From Saccharothrix longispora (GTDB taxonomy: Bacteria; Actinomycetota; Actinomycetes; Mycobacteriales; Pseudonocardiaceae), in the NCBI RefSeq assembly GCF_030852425.1, contig NZ_NSDM01000009.1, positions 124,001 through 188,000 on the forward strand: DNA of 64,000 nt, written 5' to 3'. Below the pieces are notes generated by a model. The model made no database searches and was not told where the DNA came from. It saw only the letters and a program-made list of their open reading frames with translations. The position numbers were made by a program, and so were the translations under genes. Shown here in pieces: positions 7,766-16,389 of this stretch (position 1 is the stretch's first letter; each line of letters begins with the position of its first letter).

Positions 7766-8644
7766 CTACCTCGCCAGCAGGTCCCGCAACGCCTTCACCA
7801 CGTCCGCCGGGGCCTCCTCGGCCATGAAGTGCCCGCACGTCACGGTCCGGTGGTCGAGGTCCGGCGCCCACGCCCGCCACCGGGCGGCGGCGTCGAAACC
7901 GAGGGCCGCGCCCCAGTCCTGCTGGAGCACGGTCACCGGCATCCGCAGCACCGTGCCCGACTCCAGGTCCGCCCGGTCGTGCGCCACGTCGACGCCCGCC
8001 GACGCGCGGTAGTCCGCCACGATCGACGGGATCGCCTCGCGCGAGGCCCGCAGGTACTCGGCCCGCACGTCCGCCGGGATGGCGTCCGGGTCGGTGGCCC
8101 AGATGTCGAGGAAGTGGCCGAAGAACTCGTCCGCCGCGCCGGCGATCATCGCCTCCGGCAGGCCGGGCGGCTGCGCCATCAGGTAGAGGTGGAAGCCGAC
8201 CGCCGCGCTCGTGCCGCGCATCACGTCCCACGTGTCCAGCGTCGGCAGCACGTCCAGCGACGCCAGGTGGGTGACCGCCTCCGGGTGGTCGAGGCCGGTC
8301 CGGATCGCGACCAGCGCGCCCCGGTCGTGCCCGGCCAGCGCGAACCGCTCGTGGCCGAGCGCACGGGCCAGCGCCACCACGTCCCGGCCCATCGTGCGCT
8401 TCGAGTACGCGTGGCCGTCCGGGTCGGCGGGCTTGTCGCTCGCCCCGTAACCGCGCAGGTCGGGAACGATCACGGTGTGGTCGGCGGCCAGGTCGGCGGC
8501 GACGTGCCGCCACATCAGGTGGGTCTGCGGGAAGCCGTGCAGCAGCACGACGGGACTGCCCGAGCCGCCGACGGCGACGTGCAGCGACACGCCGTCGGCG
8601 ACGGTGACGCGCTGCTCGGTGAACCCGGTGGTCATGGGGGGCAT
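7766..8644 (-). CDS. Alpha/beta hydrolase, haloacetate dehalogenase/epoxide hydrolase-like
   Basis: A 292-residue cytoplasmic alpha/beta hydrolase. It has the oxyanion segment VVLLHGFPQTHLMW, the nucleophile elbow GHDRGA with Asp near residue 107, and a C-terminal catalytic His in TCGHFMAEEAP. An Asp nucleophile places it with dehalogenases and epoxide hydrolases rather than esterases. The cap region FHLYLMAQPPGLPE aligns with the HWxxLAQPxPLPE stretch of fluoroacetate dehalogenases, but the halide-binding Trp is replaced by Leu, so true dehalogenase activity is doubtful. The start at 8644 follows AAGGAG with 5-base spacing; an in-frame ATG 9 bases later is an alternative. It is divergent from the BTAD regulator, whose heptamer repeats lie between the genes. 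Confidence 0.9.
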   Translation of the reverse strand: MPPMTTGFTEQRVTVADGVSLHVAVGGSGSPVVLLHGFPQTHLMWRHVAADLAADHTVIVPDLRGYGASDKPADPDGHAYSKRTMGRDVVALARALGHERFALAGHDRGALVAIRTGLDHPEAVTHLASLDVLPTLDTWDVMRGTSAAVGFHLYLMAQPPGLPEAMIAGAADEFFGHFLDIWATDPDAIPADVRAEYLRASREAIPSIVADYRASAGVDVAHDRADLESGTVLRMPVTVLQQDWGAALGFDAAARWRAWAPDLDHRTVTCGHFMAEEAPADVVKALRDLLAR

Positions 8645-8685
8645 GGGGACTCCTTCGTGGTCGTGGACCCAGCCTGCGGGCCGCC

Positions 8686-8736
8686 GGTCAGCACCCGGTC
8701 AGCGTCGGATCAGCACGGCCCGGCGCCCTGGTGGGC
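8686..8736 (+). promoter_or_regulatory. SARP-like heptamer direct repeats with exact 11-bp phasing
   Basis: GGTCAGC (8686), GGTCAGC (8697) and GATCAGC (8708) start exactly 11 bases apart. A weaker copy GGTGGGC (8730) keeps the same phase at +22. The last copy ends 7 bases before a TAGGTT -10 box (8744-8749) and the regulator ATG is at 8760. Heptamers at 11-bp steps ending about 8 bp before the -10 are the known binding pattern of SARP/BTAD activators, so autoregulation is likely. Confidence 0.6.
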
Positions 8737-8743
8737 GGCCACG

Positions 8744-8749
8744 TAGGTT
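8744..8749 (+). promoter_or_regulatory. -10 element (TAGGTT) of the BTAD regulator
   Basis: TAGGTT matches TANNNT and lies 10 bases before ATG 8760, leaving room only for a very short or absent leader. No Shine-Dalgarno is visible. It sits directly after the heptamer array. Confidence 0.5.
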
Positions 8750-8759
8750 GGTCCCCGCG

Positions 8760-11700
8760 ATGGTGGAGTTCCGGGTGTTGGGGCCGGTGGTGGCCGAGGA
8801 CGCGCGCGGGCCGGTCGACCTCAAGGGGCCGCGGCACCGCGCCGTGCTGGCGCGCCTGCTGGTCGCGCGGGGACGGGTGGTGCCGGTCGCGCGGCTGGTC
8901 GACGACCTGTGGGAGGACGACGCGCCGGGCGGTGCGGTCGGCGCCGTGCAGACGTTCGTCGGCGCGCTGCGCAAAGCCCTGGAACCGGACCGACCGCCCC
9001 GGACGCCCGCGCGCCTGCTCGTCACCGCCGCACCCGGTTACGCGTTGCGGGCCGAGGCCCGGGCGGTGGACGCGTGGCGCTTCGAGGCGGCGGTCACGTC
9101 GGCGGCGCGGCTGGTGGAGGACGAGCCAGGGGAGGCCCGGGCGCTGCTGGACGAGGCGCTCGCGCTGTGGCGGGGACCGGCGTACGCCGAGTTCGCCGAC
9201 CGGGCGTGGGCGCGCGGCGAGGCGGAGCGGCTGGCCGAACTGCGGTTGTCGGGGGTGGAGCTGAGGGCGTCGGCAGCCCTGGCCCTGGGGGCGGCGGCCG
9301 AGTCGGTGCCGGAGCTGCGGGCGCACGTCGCGGCGAACCCGCTGCGCGAGGACGGGCGCGGGCTGCTGGCCCTGGCGCTCTACCGGGCGGGCCGGCAGGG
9401 CGAGGCGCTGGCCGAGCTGCGGTCGGCGCGCGAGGTGCTGCGGGCCGAGCTGGGGGTGGACCCGGGACCGGCGTTGCGCCGGCTGGAGGCGGACGTGCTC
9501 GCCCAGGCCCCGCACCTCGTGCCGCCGCTCGCGGACCGGCGCGCACCGGCGGGATCGCCGACCGGTGGTGCGCGGACGGCCGGCTCCCGCACCCGGCCCG
9601 GTCCCGGGCAGCCGTTCGTGGGGCGGGCGGAGGAGCTGGCCGAACTGGAGCGCGCGGCGGCGGAGGGGCGGCGGCTGGTGCTGCTCTCCGGCGCGGCCGG
9701 CGCGGGCAAGACCGCGTTGGCCGGGGCCTTCGCGGAACGCCAGGCGGCCTCCGGCCGGCGGGTCGCCTGGGGCGCGTGCCCCGAACTGCCCGGCGTGCCC
9801 GCCGCCTGGCCGTGGACGCAGGTGCGCGAAGCGCTCGGGTCGGAGGACGTGCCCGCCGGATCGCGGTTCGAACGCCACCGCGCCGCCGCCGCGGCCGTCG
9901 CCGGCCTCGGGCCGGCGCTGCTGGTGCTCGACGACCTGCACTGGGCCGACGAGGAGACGCTGGCCCTGCTGGCCACCCTGGTCACCGACCCGGCCGCCGG
10001 GCAGGCGCTGGTCGTCGGCACCTACCGCTCCACCGACCTCTCACCGGCGCTGACCGAGGCGCTGGGCCGGCTCGCCCGCGCCGAACCCGTCCGCGTCTAC
10101 CTGGGCGGGCTGACCGGACCGCAGGTGCGGGAACTGGTGCGCGCCACCGCCGACCGGGAGCCGACGCCCGCCGAGGCCCGCGCGATCCACCGGCGCAGCG
10201 GCGGCAACCCGTTCTTCGTGCGTGAGCTGACCCGGCTGTGGCGGACCGGGGGCGACGCCGTGCTGCACGCCGTGCCGACCGGCGTCCGCGACGTGATCCG
10301 GCACCGCCTGGCGGCACTCGCCGAAACGGCCCGCACCCACCTGCGGCAGGCCGCGGTCCTCGGCCAGGACGTCGACCTGGACGTCCTGGTGCGACTCGCG
10401 GGCGACGAGGAGGGCGTGCTGACCTCGGTGGAGACCGCGCTGGCCGCGGGCTTCCTGGTGGAGCGGGACGCCGACCACGTGCGGTTCGCGCACGCGCTGG
10501 TGCGGGAAGCGCTCTACGAGGACACCACGCTCGCCCGCCGCGCCCGGCTGCACCTCGCCGTCGCCGACGTCCTCGAAGCGACCCGGCCCGACGAGGTCGA
10601 GGCCATCGCCCACCACCTGCTGCGCGCGGGCGGCAGGGCCGCGCCGGACCGCACCGCCCGCCACGCCCGCGCCGCCGCCGAACGCGCCGAACACCGCTTC
10701 GCCCCGCACGAGGCGGCCCGCCTGTGGCGCGCGGTCCTGGACCTGGCGGACGGCGACCGCACGGACGGCGGCCACACCGGCGGCGGGGACCGCCTCGACG
10801 CCCTCGTGGGCCTGGTCCGGACGCTTTCCGTCGCCGGTGACCTGCCGGCCGCCCGCCGGTACCGCGCCGAAGCCGTCACCGCGGCCGAGGCGCTGGGCGA
10901 CCCGGTGCGCACGGCCGCCGTGATCGGGACGTCCGACGTGCCCGCGATCTGGACCACCAACGACGACGAGGCCCTGTCGGCACGCCTCGTCACGGCAGCC
11001 GGGCGCACCCTCGCCGCCCTCCCCGCCGGGCACGACGGCGACCGCGCCCGCCTGCTCGCCACCACCGCGCTGGAAAGCCGGGCCGACACCACGCGCCGCG
11101 GGGCGGACGCCGCCCGGGAAGCCGAGCGGATCGCCCGGGACCTGGACGACCCGCTCCTCCTCGCCACGGCCCTCAACGGCCGCTTCCTCCACACGTGCCA
11201 CCGCGCGGGCCTGGCGCCGGAACGCGCCCGGATCGGCGCCGAACTGGAAGCCCTGGCAGTCCGCCACCACCTGGTCACCCACGAGGTCCTGGCCCACCTG
11301 GTGCTGCTCCAGGCCCACGCCGCACGGGCCGACCTGCCCACCGCCGACCACCACGCCGCCGCGGCCGACGCCCTGGCCGCCCGCCACGACCTCCCGCTGG
11401 TCGCCGTCTTCACCGACTGGTACGCCGCCCTGCGCCTGGCGATCACCGGTCACCACGACGAGGCCGCGGCCGCCTACCGGGCCGCCGCCGCGCGCCTGCC
11501 GTCCACCGGCATGCCCGGCCTGTCCGCCGGACTGCTCCCGCTGGCCCTGCTGACCCTGGACATCCGACAGCCGGACGCCGACTGGGGCCCGTACGAACCG
11601 TGGACCCGACCGGCGGCCGACATCCCCGACCCGCCGCACGACCTGCTGCTGGAAGCCAGGCTCTGCCTCCACGCCCGAGCCGCCGTCGCCGCCGACGACC

Positions 11701-11924
11701 ACCCGGCCATGACCCGCCTGCACGCCGCCCTGCTCCCGGCGCGGGACGAACTGGCGGGCGCGGGCAGTGGCCTGCTCACCCTCGGACCGGTCGCCCGGTA
11801 CCTCGGCGACCTGGCCGGGGCGCTGGGCGACCACGACCAGGCCGCCGCCCACTACCGCCGCGCCGAGGAGGTGGCCCGCAAGGCGGGTGCCCCGCACTGG
11901 GCCACCGCCGTCCGGGACCGCTAG
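8760..11924 (+). CDS. AfsR/SARP-type regulator: winged HTH + BTAD + AAA ATPase + helical repeats
   Basis: A 1054-residue cytoplasmic transcriptional activator. Residues 1-90 are an OmpR-type winged helix (MVEFRVLGPVVAEDARGPVDL at the start). Residues ~95-245 are the bacterial transcriptional activator domain (ALALWRGPAYAEFAD, YRAGRQGEALAELRSAREVL, LGVDPGPALRRLE). The ATPase domain begins with FVGRAEELAELE, then Walker A SGAAGAGKTA near 314 and Walker B LLVLDDLHWADEE near 390. The remaining ~500 residues are Ala-rich helical repeats of TPR type. Proteins of this build control secondary metabolism or uptake in actinomycetes. ATG 8760 was chosen because the conserved domain begins there and a -10 box lies just upstream. 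Its stop overlaps that of the convergent phosphatase gene. Confidence 0.93.
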   Translation: MVEFRVLGPVVAEDARGPVDLKGPRHRAVLARLLVARGRVVPVARLVDDLWEDDAPGGAVGAVQTFVGALRKALEPDRPPRTPARLLVTAAPGYALRAEARAVDAWRFEAAVTSAARLVEDEPGEARALLDEALALWRGPAYAEFADRAWARGEAERLAELRLSGVELRASAALALGAAAESVPELRAHVAANPLREDGRGLLALALYRAGRQGEALAELRSAREVLRAELGVDPGPALRRLEADVLAQAPHLVPPLADRRAPAGSPTGGARTAGSRTRPGPGQPFVGRAEELAELERAAAEGRRLVLLSGAAGAGKTALAGAFAERQAASGRRVAWGACPELPGVPAAWPWTQVREALGSEDVPAGSRFERHRAAAAAVAGLGPALLVLDDLHWADEETLALLATLVTDPAAGQALVVGTYRSTDLSPALTEALGRLARAEPVRVYLGGLTGPQVRELVRATADREPTPAEARAIHRRSGGNPFFVRELTRLWRTGGDAVLHAVPTGVRDVIRHRLAALAETARTHLRQAAVLGQDVDLDVLVRLAGDEEGVLTSVETALAAGFLVERDADHVRFAHALVREALYEDTTLARRARLHLAVADVLEATRPDEVEAIAHHLLRAGGRAAPDRTARHARAAAERAEHRFAPHEAARLWRAVLDLADGDRTDGGHTGGGDRLDALVGLVRTLSVAGDLPAARRYRAEAVTAAEALGDPVRTAAVIGTSDVPAIWTTNDDEALSARLVTAAGRTLAALPAGHDGDRARLLATTALESRADTTRRGADAAREAERIARDLDDPLLLATALNGRFLHTCHRAGLAPERARIGAELEALAVRHHLVTHEVLAHLVLLQAHAARADLPTADHHAAAADALAARHDLPLVAVFTDWYAALRLAITGHHDEAAAAYRAAAARLPSTGMPGLSAGLLPLALLTLDIRQPDADWGPYEPWTRPAADIPDPPHDLLLEARLCLHARAAVAADDHPAMTRLHAALLPARDELAGAGSGLLTLGPVARYLGDLAGALGDHDQAAAHYRRAEEVARKAGAPHWATAVRDR

Positions 11925-12352
11925 CGGAAGCGCGTGACGAACCGCTTCTGCCAGGGCGTTTCCACCGCTCGCCGCGCGTAGTGGGTCCGCACGTACGCGA
12001 CCGCCTCAGCCGCGGGCACGCCGTCGAGCACCGCCAGGCACGCCAGCGCGGTGCCCGTGCGGCCCATGCCCCCGCCGCACGCGACCTCGACGCGTTCGGT
12101 CCCGGCCCTCGACAGCACGTCACGCAGCGCCGTCGCGAGCGCGGCCGGGTCGGACGGCAGCCGGAAGTCCGGCCACCGCACCCACGTGCGCCGCCAGGTC
12201 GTCTCCGGCGGCTCCGACCCCAGCAGGTACAGGCCGAACTGCGGTTCCGGGCCGTCCGGCAGCGGTCGGCGCAGCCCGCGGCCGCGCACGAGCTTCCCGG
12301 ACGGCAGGCGCAGCACTCCCGGTGCGGTCGCATCCCACATCGAATCCCCCAT
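11921..12352 (-). CDS. Protein-tyrosine/dual-specificity phosphatase-like protein
   Basis: A 143-residue cytoplasmic protein with the CX5R active-site loop (ACGGGMGRTGTALACLA, around residues 96-112), the mark of cysteine-based phosphatases. An Asp general acid could come from the WPDFRLPSDPAALATAL stretch. The C-terminal EAVAYVRTHYARRAVETPWQ resembles the helix after the P-loop. Substrate unknown. The start at 12352 is the first ATG; a second in-frame ATG at 12340 is possible. Its stop (CTA on the plus strand at 11921-11923) overlaps the regulator's TAG (11922-11924), a CTAG shared by two convergent genes with no spacer. Confidence 0.8.
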   Translation of the reverse strand: MGDSMWDATAPGVLRLPSGKLVRGRGLRRPLPDGPEPQFGLYLLGSEPPETTWRRTWVRWPDFRLPSDPAALATALRDVLSRAGTERVEVACGGGMGRTGTALACLAVLDGVPAAEAVAYVRTHYARRAVETPWQKRFVTRFR

Positions 12353-12556
12353 TCGTTGGTGCGGGAGCACGATTCTGGACCACCGCGCCCGGCACCCCGG
12401 CACGGGGACGCGCCCGGCACCGGAGCGGACCCCGAAGTCGTGACAGGACACCCGGACGGCGCGTCGCCGCAGGTAGACGCCCTGGAATGGAATATTTCGG
12501 CTGCTCCGTGCGGGTGCACGTGCAGATGCACGGCAACCGGTCCGCCGTACCGGCCT

Positions 12557-12562
12557 TACCCT
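12557..12562 (+). promoter_or_regulatory. -10 element (TACCCT), leaderless start
   Basis: TACCCT lies 6 bases before the GTG at 12569, in the 216-base divergent spacer. The spacer also holds a short A/T-rich patch (GGAATGGAATATTTC near 12484) that is unusual for this DNA and may belong to the phosphatase promoter. Confidence 0.4.
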
Positions 12563-12568
12563 CGTCAC

Positions 12569-12979
12569 GTGAACAGCGAGCCGCTGCCCGTCGCGGTGCC
12601 GCAGCAGACGCGTGCCGGGTCGACCACCGCCCACGGCCGGGGGCCTGCGCCGGACCCGACCGCGGTGCTGGCGTCCGCCGTGGACTCCGCCATCGCCGCC
12701 CTGTCCCCGCGCGTCCTGCGCGACGCGGAAGCGGGGCCGGTCCTCGAATCGATGCTGGCCGCCTTCGCCGAGGCGGTGGCGCCGGTGCAGGCCGGGCTGG
12801 TCGTCAGATCCCCGGCCGACCCGCTCACCCTGGTCCAGGGCTACCTGGGCAACGCCTTCACGCACGCCGCCGGCGGCGACCCGGACGCCACGCGTGCCGC
12901 CCTCATCGCCGCCCGCGCCGCCTTGGCCCACCTGGTGGACGACGGCCGGGACGACGAGGCCGGGAACTGGCGGTTCTGA
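12569..12979 (+). CDS. Small helical protein of unknown function
   Basis: A 136-residue protein that I do not recognise. A Pro/Thr-rich start (about residues 1-30) is followed by a helical region (VLASAVDSAIAALSPRVL, ESMLAAFAEAVAPVQAG). A conserved-looking centre, RSPADPLTLVQGYLGNAFTH, comes next, then a final helix RAALIAARAALAHLVDDG. No signal peptide or membrane segment is seen. Codon third positions are strongly G/C, supporting coding. The GTG start has a -10-like TACCCT 6 bases upstream and no Shine-Dalgarno. It is convergent with the zinc-ribbon protein gene, with a 1-base gap to that gene's likely stop at 12981. Confidence 0.65.
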   Translation: MNSEPLPVAVPQQTRAGSTTAHGRGPAPDPTAVLASAVDSAIAALSPRVLRDAEAGPVLESMLAAFAEAVAPVQAGLVVRSPADPLTLVQGYLGNAFTHAAGGDPDATRAALIAARAALAHLVDDGRDDEAGNWRF

Positions 12980-12980
12980 C

Positions 12981-14785
12981 CTACAGACCGCCCGGGCCGT
13001 TCCACGGGGAGCGCCCCGGGGGATCGGGCTCGTCGATCTCCGGGGCGGGGGATCGGCCGGCGGGGAGAGGTCGGTCGGCAGCGGCGCGTTCCGCAAGAAG
13101 TCCAACCACCCCGCGCGAGCCGGTTCGGGCACACCGGTGGCCACGTCGAGGGCCTCGGTCAGCTTCCAGGTCACCGTGGGACCCACGAGGTCCTTGCCGA
13201 GCATCTCGCGCGCGGCCCGGCACTCCCCGAGACGGTCGTCCAGCGCGCAGGACACGACACCGGTGGCGCGCACCCCTTGCGCGAGCAGGGTCAGGGGCAC
13301 CGCGCCGAGCATCAGGCGGCCCGCCACCTCGCCGATGGGGTGGGCCACGGCCTCCGGCAGCCCGACGATGCCGGTGGTGCACCAGGCGATGCCCTTCCGC
13401 ACCGATTCCGGCGCGAAGGCGAGCCCGTTCGCGATCTCGCACAGCGTGCCGCACCGGGGCGCGTCGCCGAGGCAGGAACTCACGATCGTCCCGACCTCGC
13501 GGCCGATCGCCGTGGGCACAGCCTGCTCGACTCCCAGGGTGACCATGTCGCCACCCGCCTTGACGCCGATCTCCAGCCGCCTCTCCCGATCGTCCGGGAG
13601 GTCCAGCGCGGCTGGTGGGACGTGGCGGACCGAGGGGGCGGAAGCGCCGGTGCACGGTGATGTCCCCTTCACCCCGCGCAGCCGGTCCGCCGTGACAACA
13701 CCGCACGACGCGCAGCCGGGACCGATCCCGCGCACCTCCAGCGTCCCGTCGGGGCGCCCGCTCAACAGCCACAGCGACACGCAGTCCACGCAGCAGAACA
13801 GGTCCGATCCGGTTCCGTCGTCCGCCGCGTCCGACTCGGAGAGGCGTGCGGCGACGTGGGGCCCCGGCTCGGTGGCGGCCAGTGCCTCCCGGAGGACCAT
13901 CGAGAGCACCCGCTCGACCGGGACCTCGTGGGAGAGGCCGGGCTCCACCAGGTCGTGGGCGCACCGGCACGGCGGGAGCCCTTCTTCGCCGGCGCAGGCG
14001 AGGACACCGATCACGCGCAGGGCCTGCGCGAGCGGCAGGAGGGCCGGCGTCGCCACCGCGGAGACCGCGCGGGCCAGGGGCTCCGGTGGTCCGGCGAGGT
14101 CGGTGGCGCACCAGGTGATGCCACCCGCGGCCGGGGCGCGCACCGGGGTGAGTCCGTTCGCCATCGCGGCGAACGCGGGACACGACCGGCCGCTGGCGGA
14201 GCCGGTGGTCCGGTCCGCGACCGCGTGGACGACGACCGCGTCCGCCCCCGCCAGGTGGGCCGCGAACGCCACGGCGTTGCCCGGCGACCACCGGCTGGAG
14301 TCCCCCTCCGGCGGCGGGGCGGACGGACGGGCCGGCTCGTTGCCGGGGACCACCGGGGCCGTCTTCGCGTGCCACAAGCGGGCCGGGGTGTCCTCGCCGC
14401 ACGAGGCGCACCCGTCCGGGCCGCACAGGTGGCGCGCCCGGCTGGTCCGGTCAGGGCGCGTGCTCAGCAACCACGACGAGCCGCACGCCGTGCAGCGGAA
14501 CAGGTCCGACGACGTCGCGTCGTCCTGCGCGGCCTCGGCCGCCGCCAGCTCCGCCGAACGGCGCTCCAGCTCCGCGAGCGCCGCCTGCGACCCGGCCGCC
14601 CGGCGGTGGGCGTCGGCGTCGTCGGCGCGCAGGCCGGCGACGACGGCCTCCAGCTCGCCGACCCGCCGCCGCGGGCCGTCGAGCCGCTCGTCGCACTCGC
14701 GGAGCAGCCGCTGCCGCACCTCCTCCACGATCTGCCGGTCGGCGCGCGACCTCTCGGCCACGGCGAGGGACACTGCCTGCTCCAC
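12981..14785 (-). CDS. Unknown protein: coiled coil plus two tandem zinc-ribbon/helical units (likely frameshift near 3' end)
   Basis: About 590-600 residues with no family I recognise. Residues ~10-90 are a charged coiled coil (EEVRQRLLRECDERLDG, LAELERRSAELAAAEAAQ). Two similar units follow. Each opens with SDLFxCxxCxSxWLLSxRPD and CASCG (four Cys, zinc-ribbon-like). Each then has a helical part with xMANGL or EIANGL, GI(T/A)WC(A/T)T, PLAQALR or LLAQGVR, and a Cys-containing end. GTG 14785 is the only start after an in-frame stop. The frame has no stop until 11921, running through the next genes; near 13042-13051 a G-rich run may hide an indel. One extra base there would give an end APEIDEPDPPGRSPWNGPGGL with a stop at 12981, which reads as more natural protein. 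Confidence 0.65.
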
Positions 14786-14879
14786 GCCGCGCCGGAACGG
14801 GCCGAACCTGGTGAGGAGGGCCTACAGCCATCCGTCCACCCGGCCACCGTAACGAGGGGCGCAACGCACGACGGCGGTC

Positions 14880-16382
14880 TCAGCCCCGCCGGGCCAGCCG
14901 GATGACGTGCCACGACACCGGGGGCAGGGTCGCGCGCAGGACGCCGTCCACCACGGCGGTGGACGACGGGGTCGGGGTGACGCGGTCCGGTTCCGCCGCG
15001 CTGTTGGTCGCGGTCGTGTCCTCGTCGTGCAGGCCCCACGCCTCGACCACCTCCACCTCGCCCAGCGCGGCCAGCGGCACGGTCAGCTCGACCGGTTCGG
15101 ACAGGTGCCGGTTGACGACGAACAGCACCGTGCCGCCGTCGGCGGAGTGCGTGGCGACCGCGTCCACCGCGGGCACGTCGCCGTAGCGCGCGGTGGGCAC
15201 GGTGGGGGAGTCCACGGCCACCCGCAGCACGTCGCCGGCCGCCAGGCGCGAGGTCAGCGCGAACGGGTGGAACGTCGTCTGCCGCCACGCCGGTCCGCCG
15301 GGTTCGGCGCGGATCGGCGCGATCACGTTCACCAGCTGCGCCTGGCAGGCCACGGCCACCCGGTCGCTGTGGCGCAGCAGCGAGATCAGCAGGCTGCCGA
15401 CGACCACCGCGTCGGTCACGTCGTAGACGTCCTCCAGCAGCGGCGGCGCGACCCGCCACTCGGTGGGCGGGTCGGCCTGGAACCGGCTCAGGTACCAGAC
15501 GTTCCACTCGTCGAACGACAGGGTGATCCGCTTGTCGCTCTTGAGCCGCGCGCCCACCGCGTCCGCCGTCGCCGCCACCCGCTCGATGAAGTAGTCCATG
15601 TCCACGGCCGACGCGAGGAAGCTCGCCACGTCGCCGTCCAGCGGCTCGTAGTAGGCGTGCAGGGAGATGTGGTCCACCTGGTCGTAGGTCAACGCCAGGA
15701 CGGTGTCCTCCCACGCGCCGAACGTCGGCATCGCCGAGTTGGAGCTGCCGCAGGCCACCAGCTCCAGGTCGGGTTCGGCCTGGCGCAGCGCCCGCGCCGT
15801 CTCGGCGGCCAGGCGGCCGTACTCGTGCGCGGTCTTGTGCCCGGTCTGCCACGGGCCGTCCATCTCGTTGCCCAGGCACCACAGCCGCACCCCGTGCGGC
15901 TCGGGCGAGCCGTTGGCGCGCCGCAGTTCCGACAGGTGCGTGCCGCCCTCGTGGTTGGCGTACTCGTGCACGTCGAGCGCCTCGGCCACGCCGCGCGTGC
16001 CGAGGTTCACCGCGTACATCACCTCGACGTCGGCCTTGCGCGCCCAGCGCGCGAACTCGTCCAGGCCCACCGCGTTGTCCTCGATGGAGCGCCACGCCAG
16101 GTCGCGTCGCGTCGGTCGGGAGGCGACCGGGCCGACGCCGTCCTCCCAGCGGTAGCCGGAGACGAAGTTGCCGCCCGGGTAGCGGACCACGGACACGCCC
16201 AGTTCGCGGGTCAGCTCCAGCACGTCACCGCGGAAGCCGTCCTCGTCGGCGGTCGGGTGACCGGGTTCGTGGATGCCCGTGCGGACGCACCGGCCGAGGT
16301 GCTCGACGAACGACCCGAACAGCCGGCGGCGCACGGGCCCGACCACGTGGTCGGGGCTCAGGGCGAGGGAAGCGGTGAGCAT
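14880..16382 (-). CDS. abfA: Alpha-L-arabinofuranosidase, GH51
   Basis: A 500-residue retaining glycoside hydrolase that removes L-arabinofuranose from arabinan or arabinoxylan fragments. No signal peptide is seen, so it acts inside the cell on imported oligosaccharides. Family marks: GSFVEHLGRCVRTGIHEPGHP near the start, VVRYPGGNFVSGYRWEDGVGP, acid/base Glu in WCLGNEMDGPWQ (~172) and nucleophile Glu in TLSFDEWNVWY (~290). A beta-sandwich end follows. Length matches the ~500 usual for GH51. GGAGG precedes the ATG. It is the last gene of the sugar ABC operon, 7 bases after the second permease. Confidence 0.96.
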   Translation of the reverse strand: MLTASLALSPDHVVGPVRRRLFGSFVEHLGRCVRTGIHEPGHPTADEDGFRGDVLELTRELGVSVVRYPGGNFVSGYRWEDGVGPVASRPTRRDLAWRSIEDNAVGLDEFARWARKADVEVMYAVNLGTRGVAEALDVHEYANHEGGTHLSELRRANGSPEPHGVRLWCLGNEMDGPWQTGHKTAHEYGRLAAETARALRQAEPDLELVACGSSNSAMPTFGAWEDTVLALTYDQVDHISLHAYYEPLDGDVASFLASAVDMDYFIERVAATADAVGARLKSDKRITLSFDEWNVWYLSRFQADPPTEWRVAPPLLEDVYDVTDAVVVGSLLISLLRHSDRVAVACQAQLVNVIAPIRAEPGGPAWRQTTFHPFALTSRLAAGDVLRVAVDSPTVPTARYGDVPAVDAVATHSADGGTVLFVVNRHLSEPVELTVPLAALGEVEVVEAWGLHDEDTTATNSAAEPDRVTPTPSSTAVVDGVLRATLPPVSWHVIRLARRG

Positions 16383-16389
16383 GGTCCTC

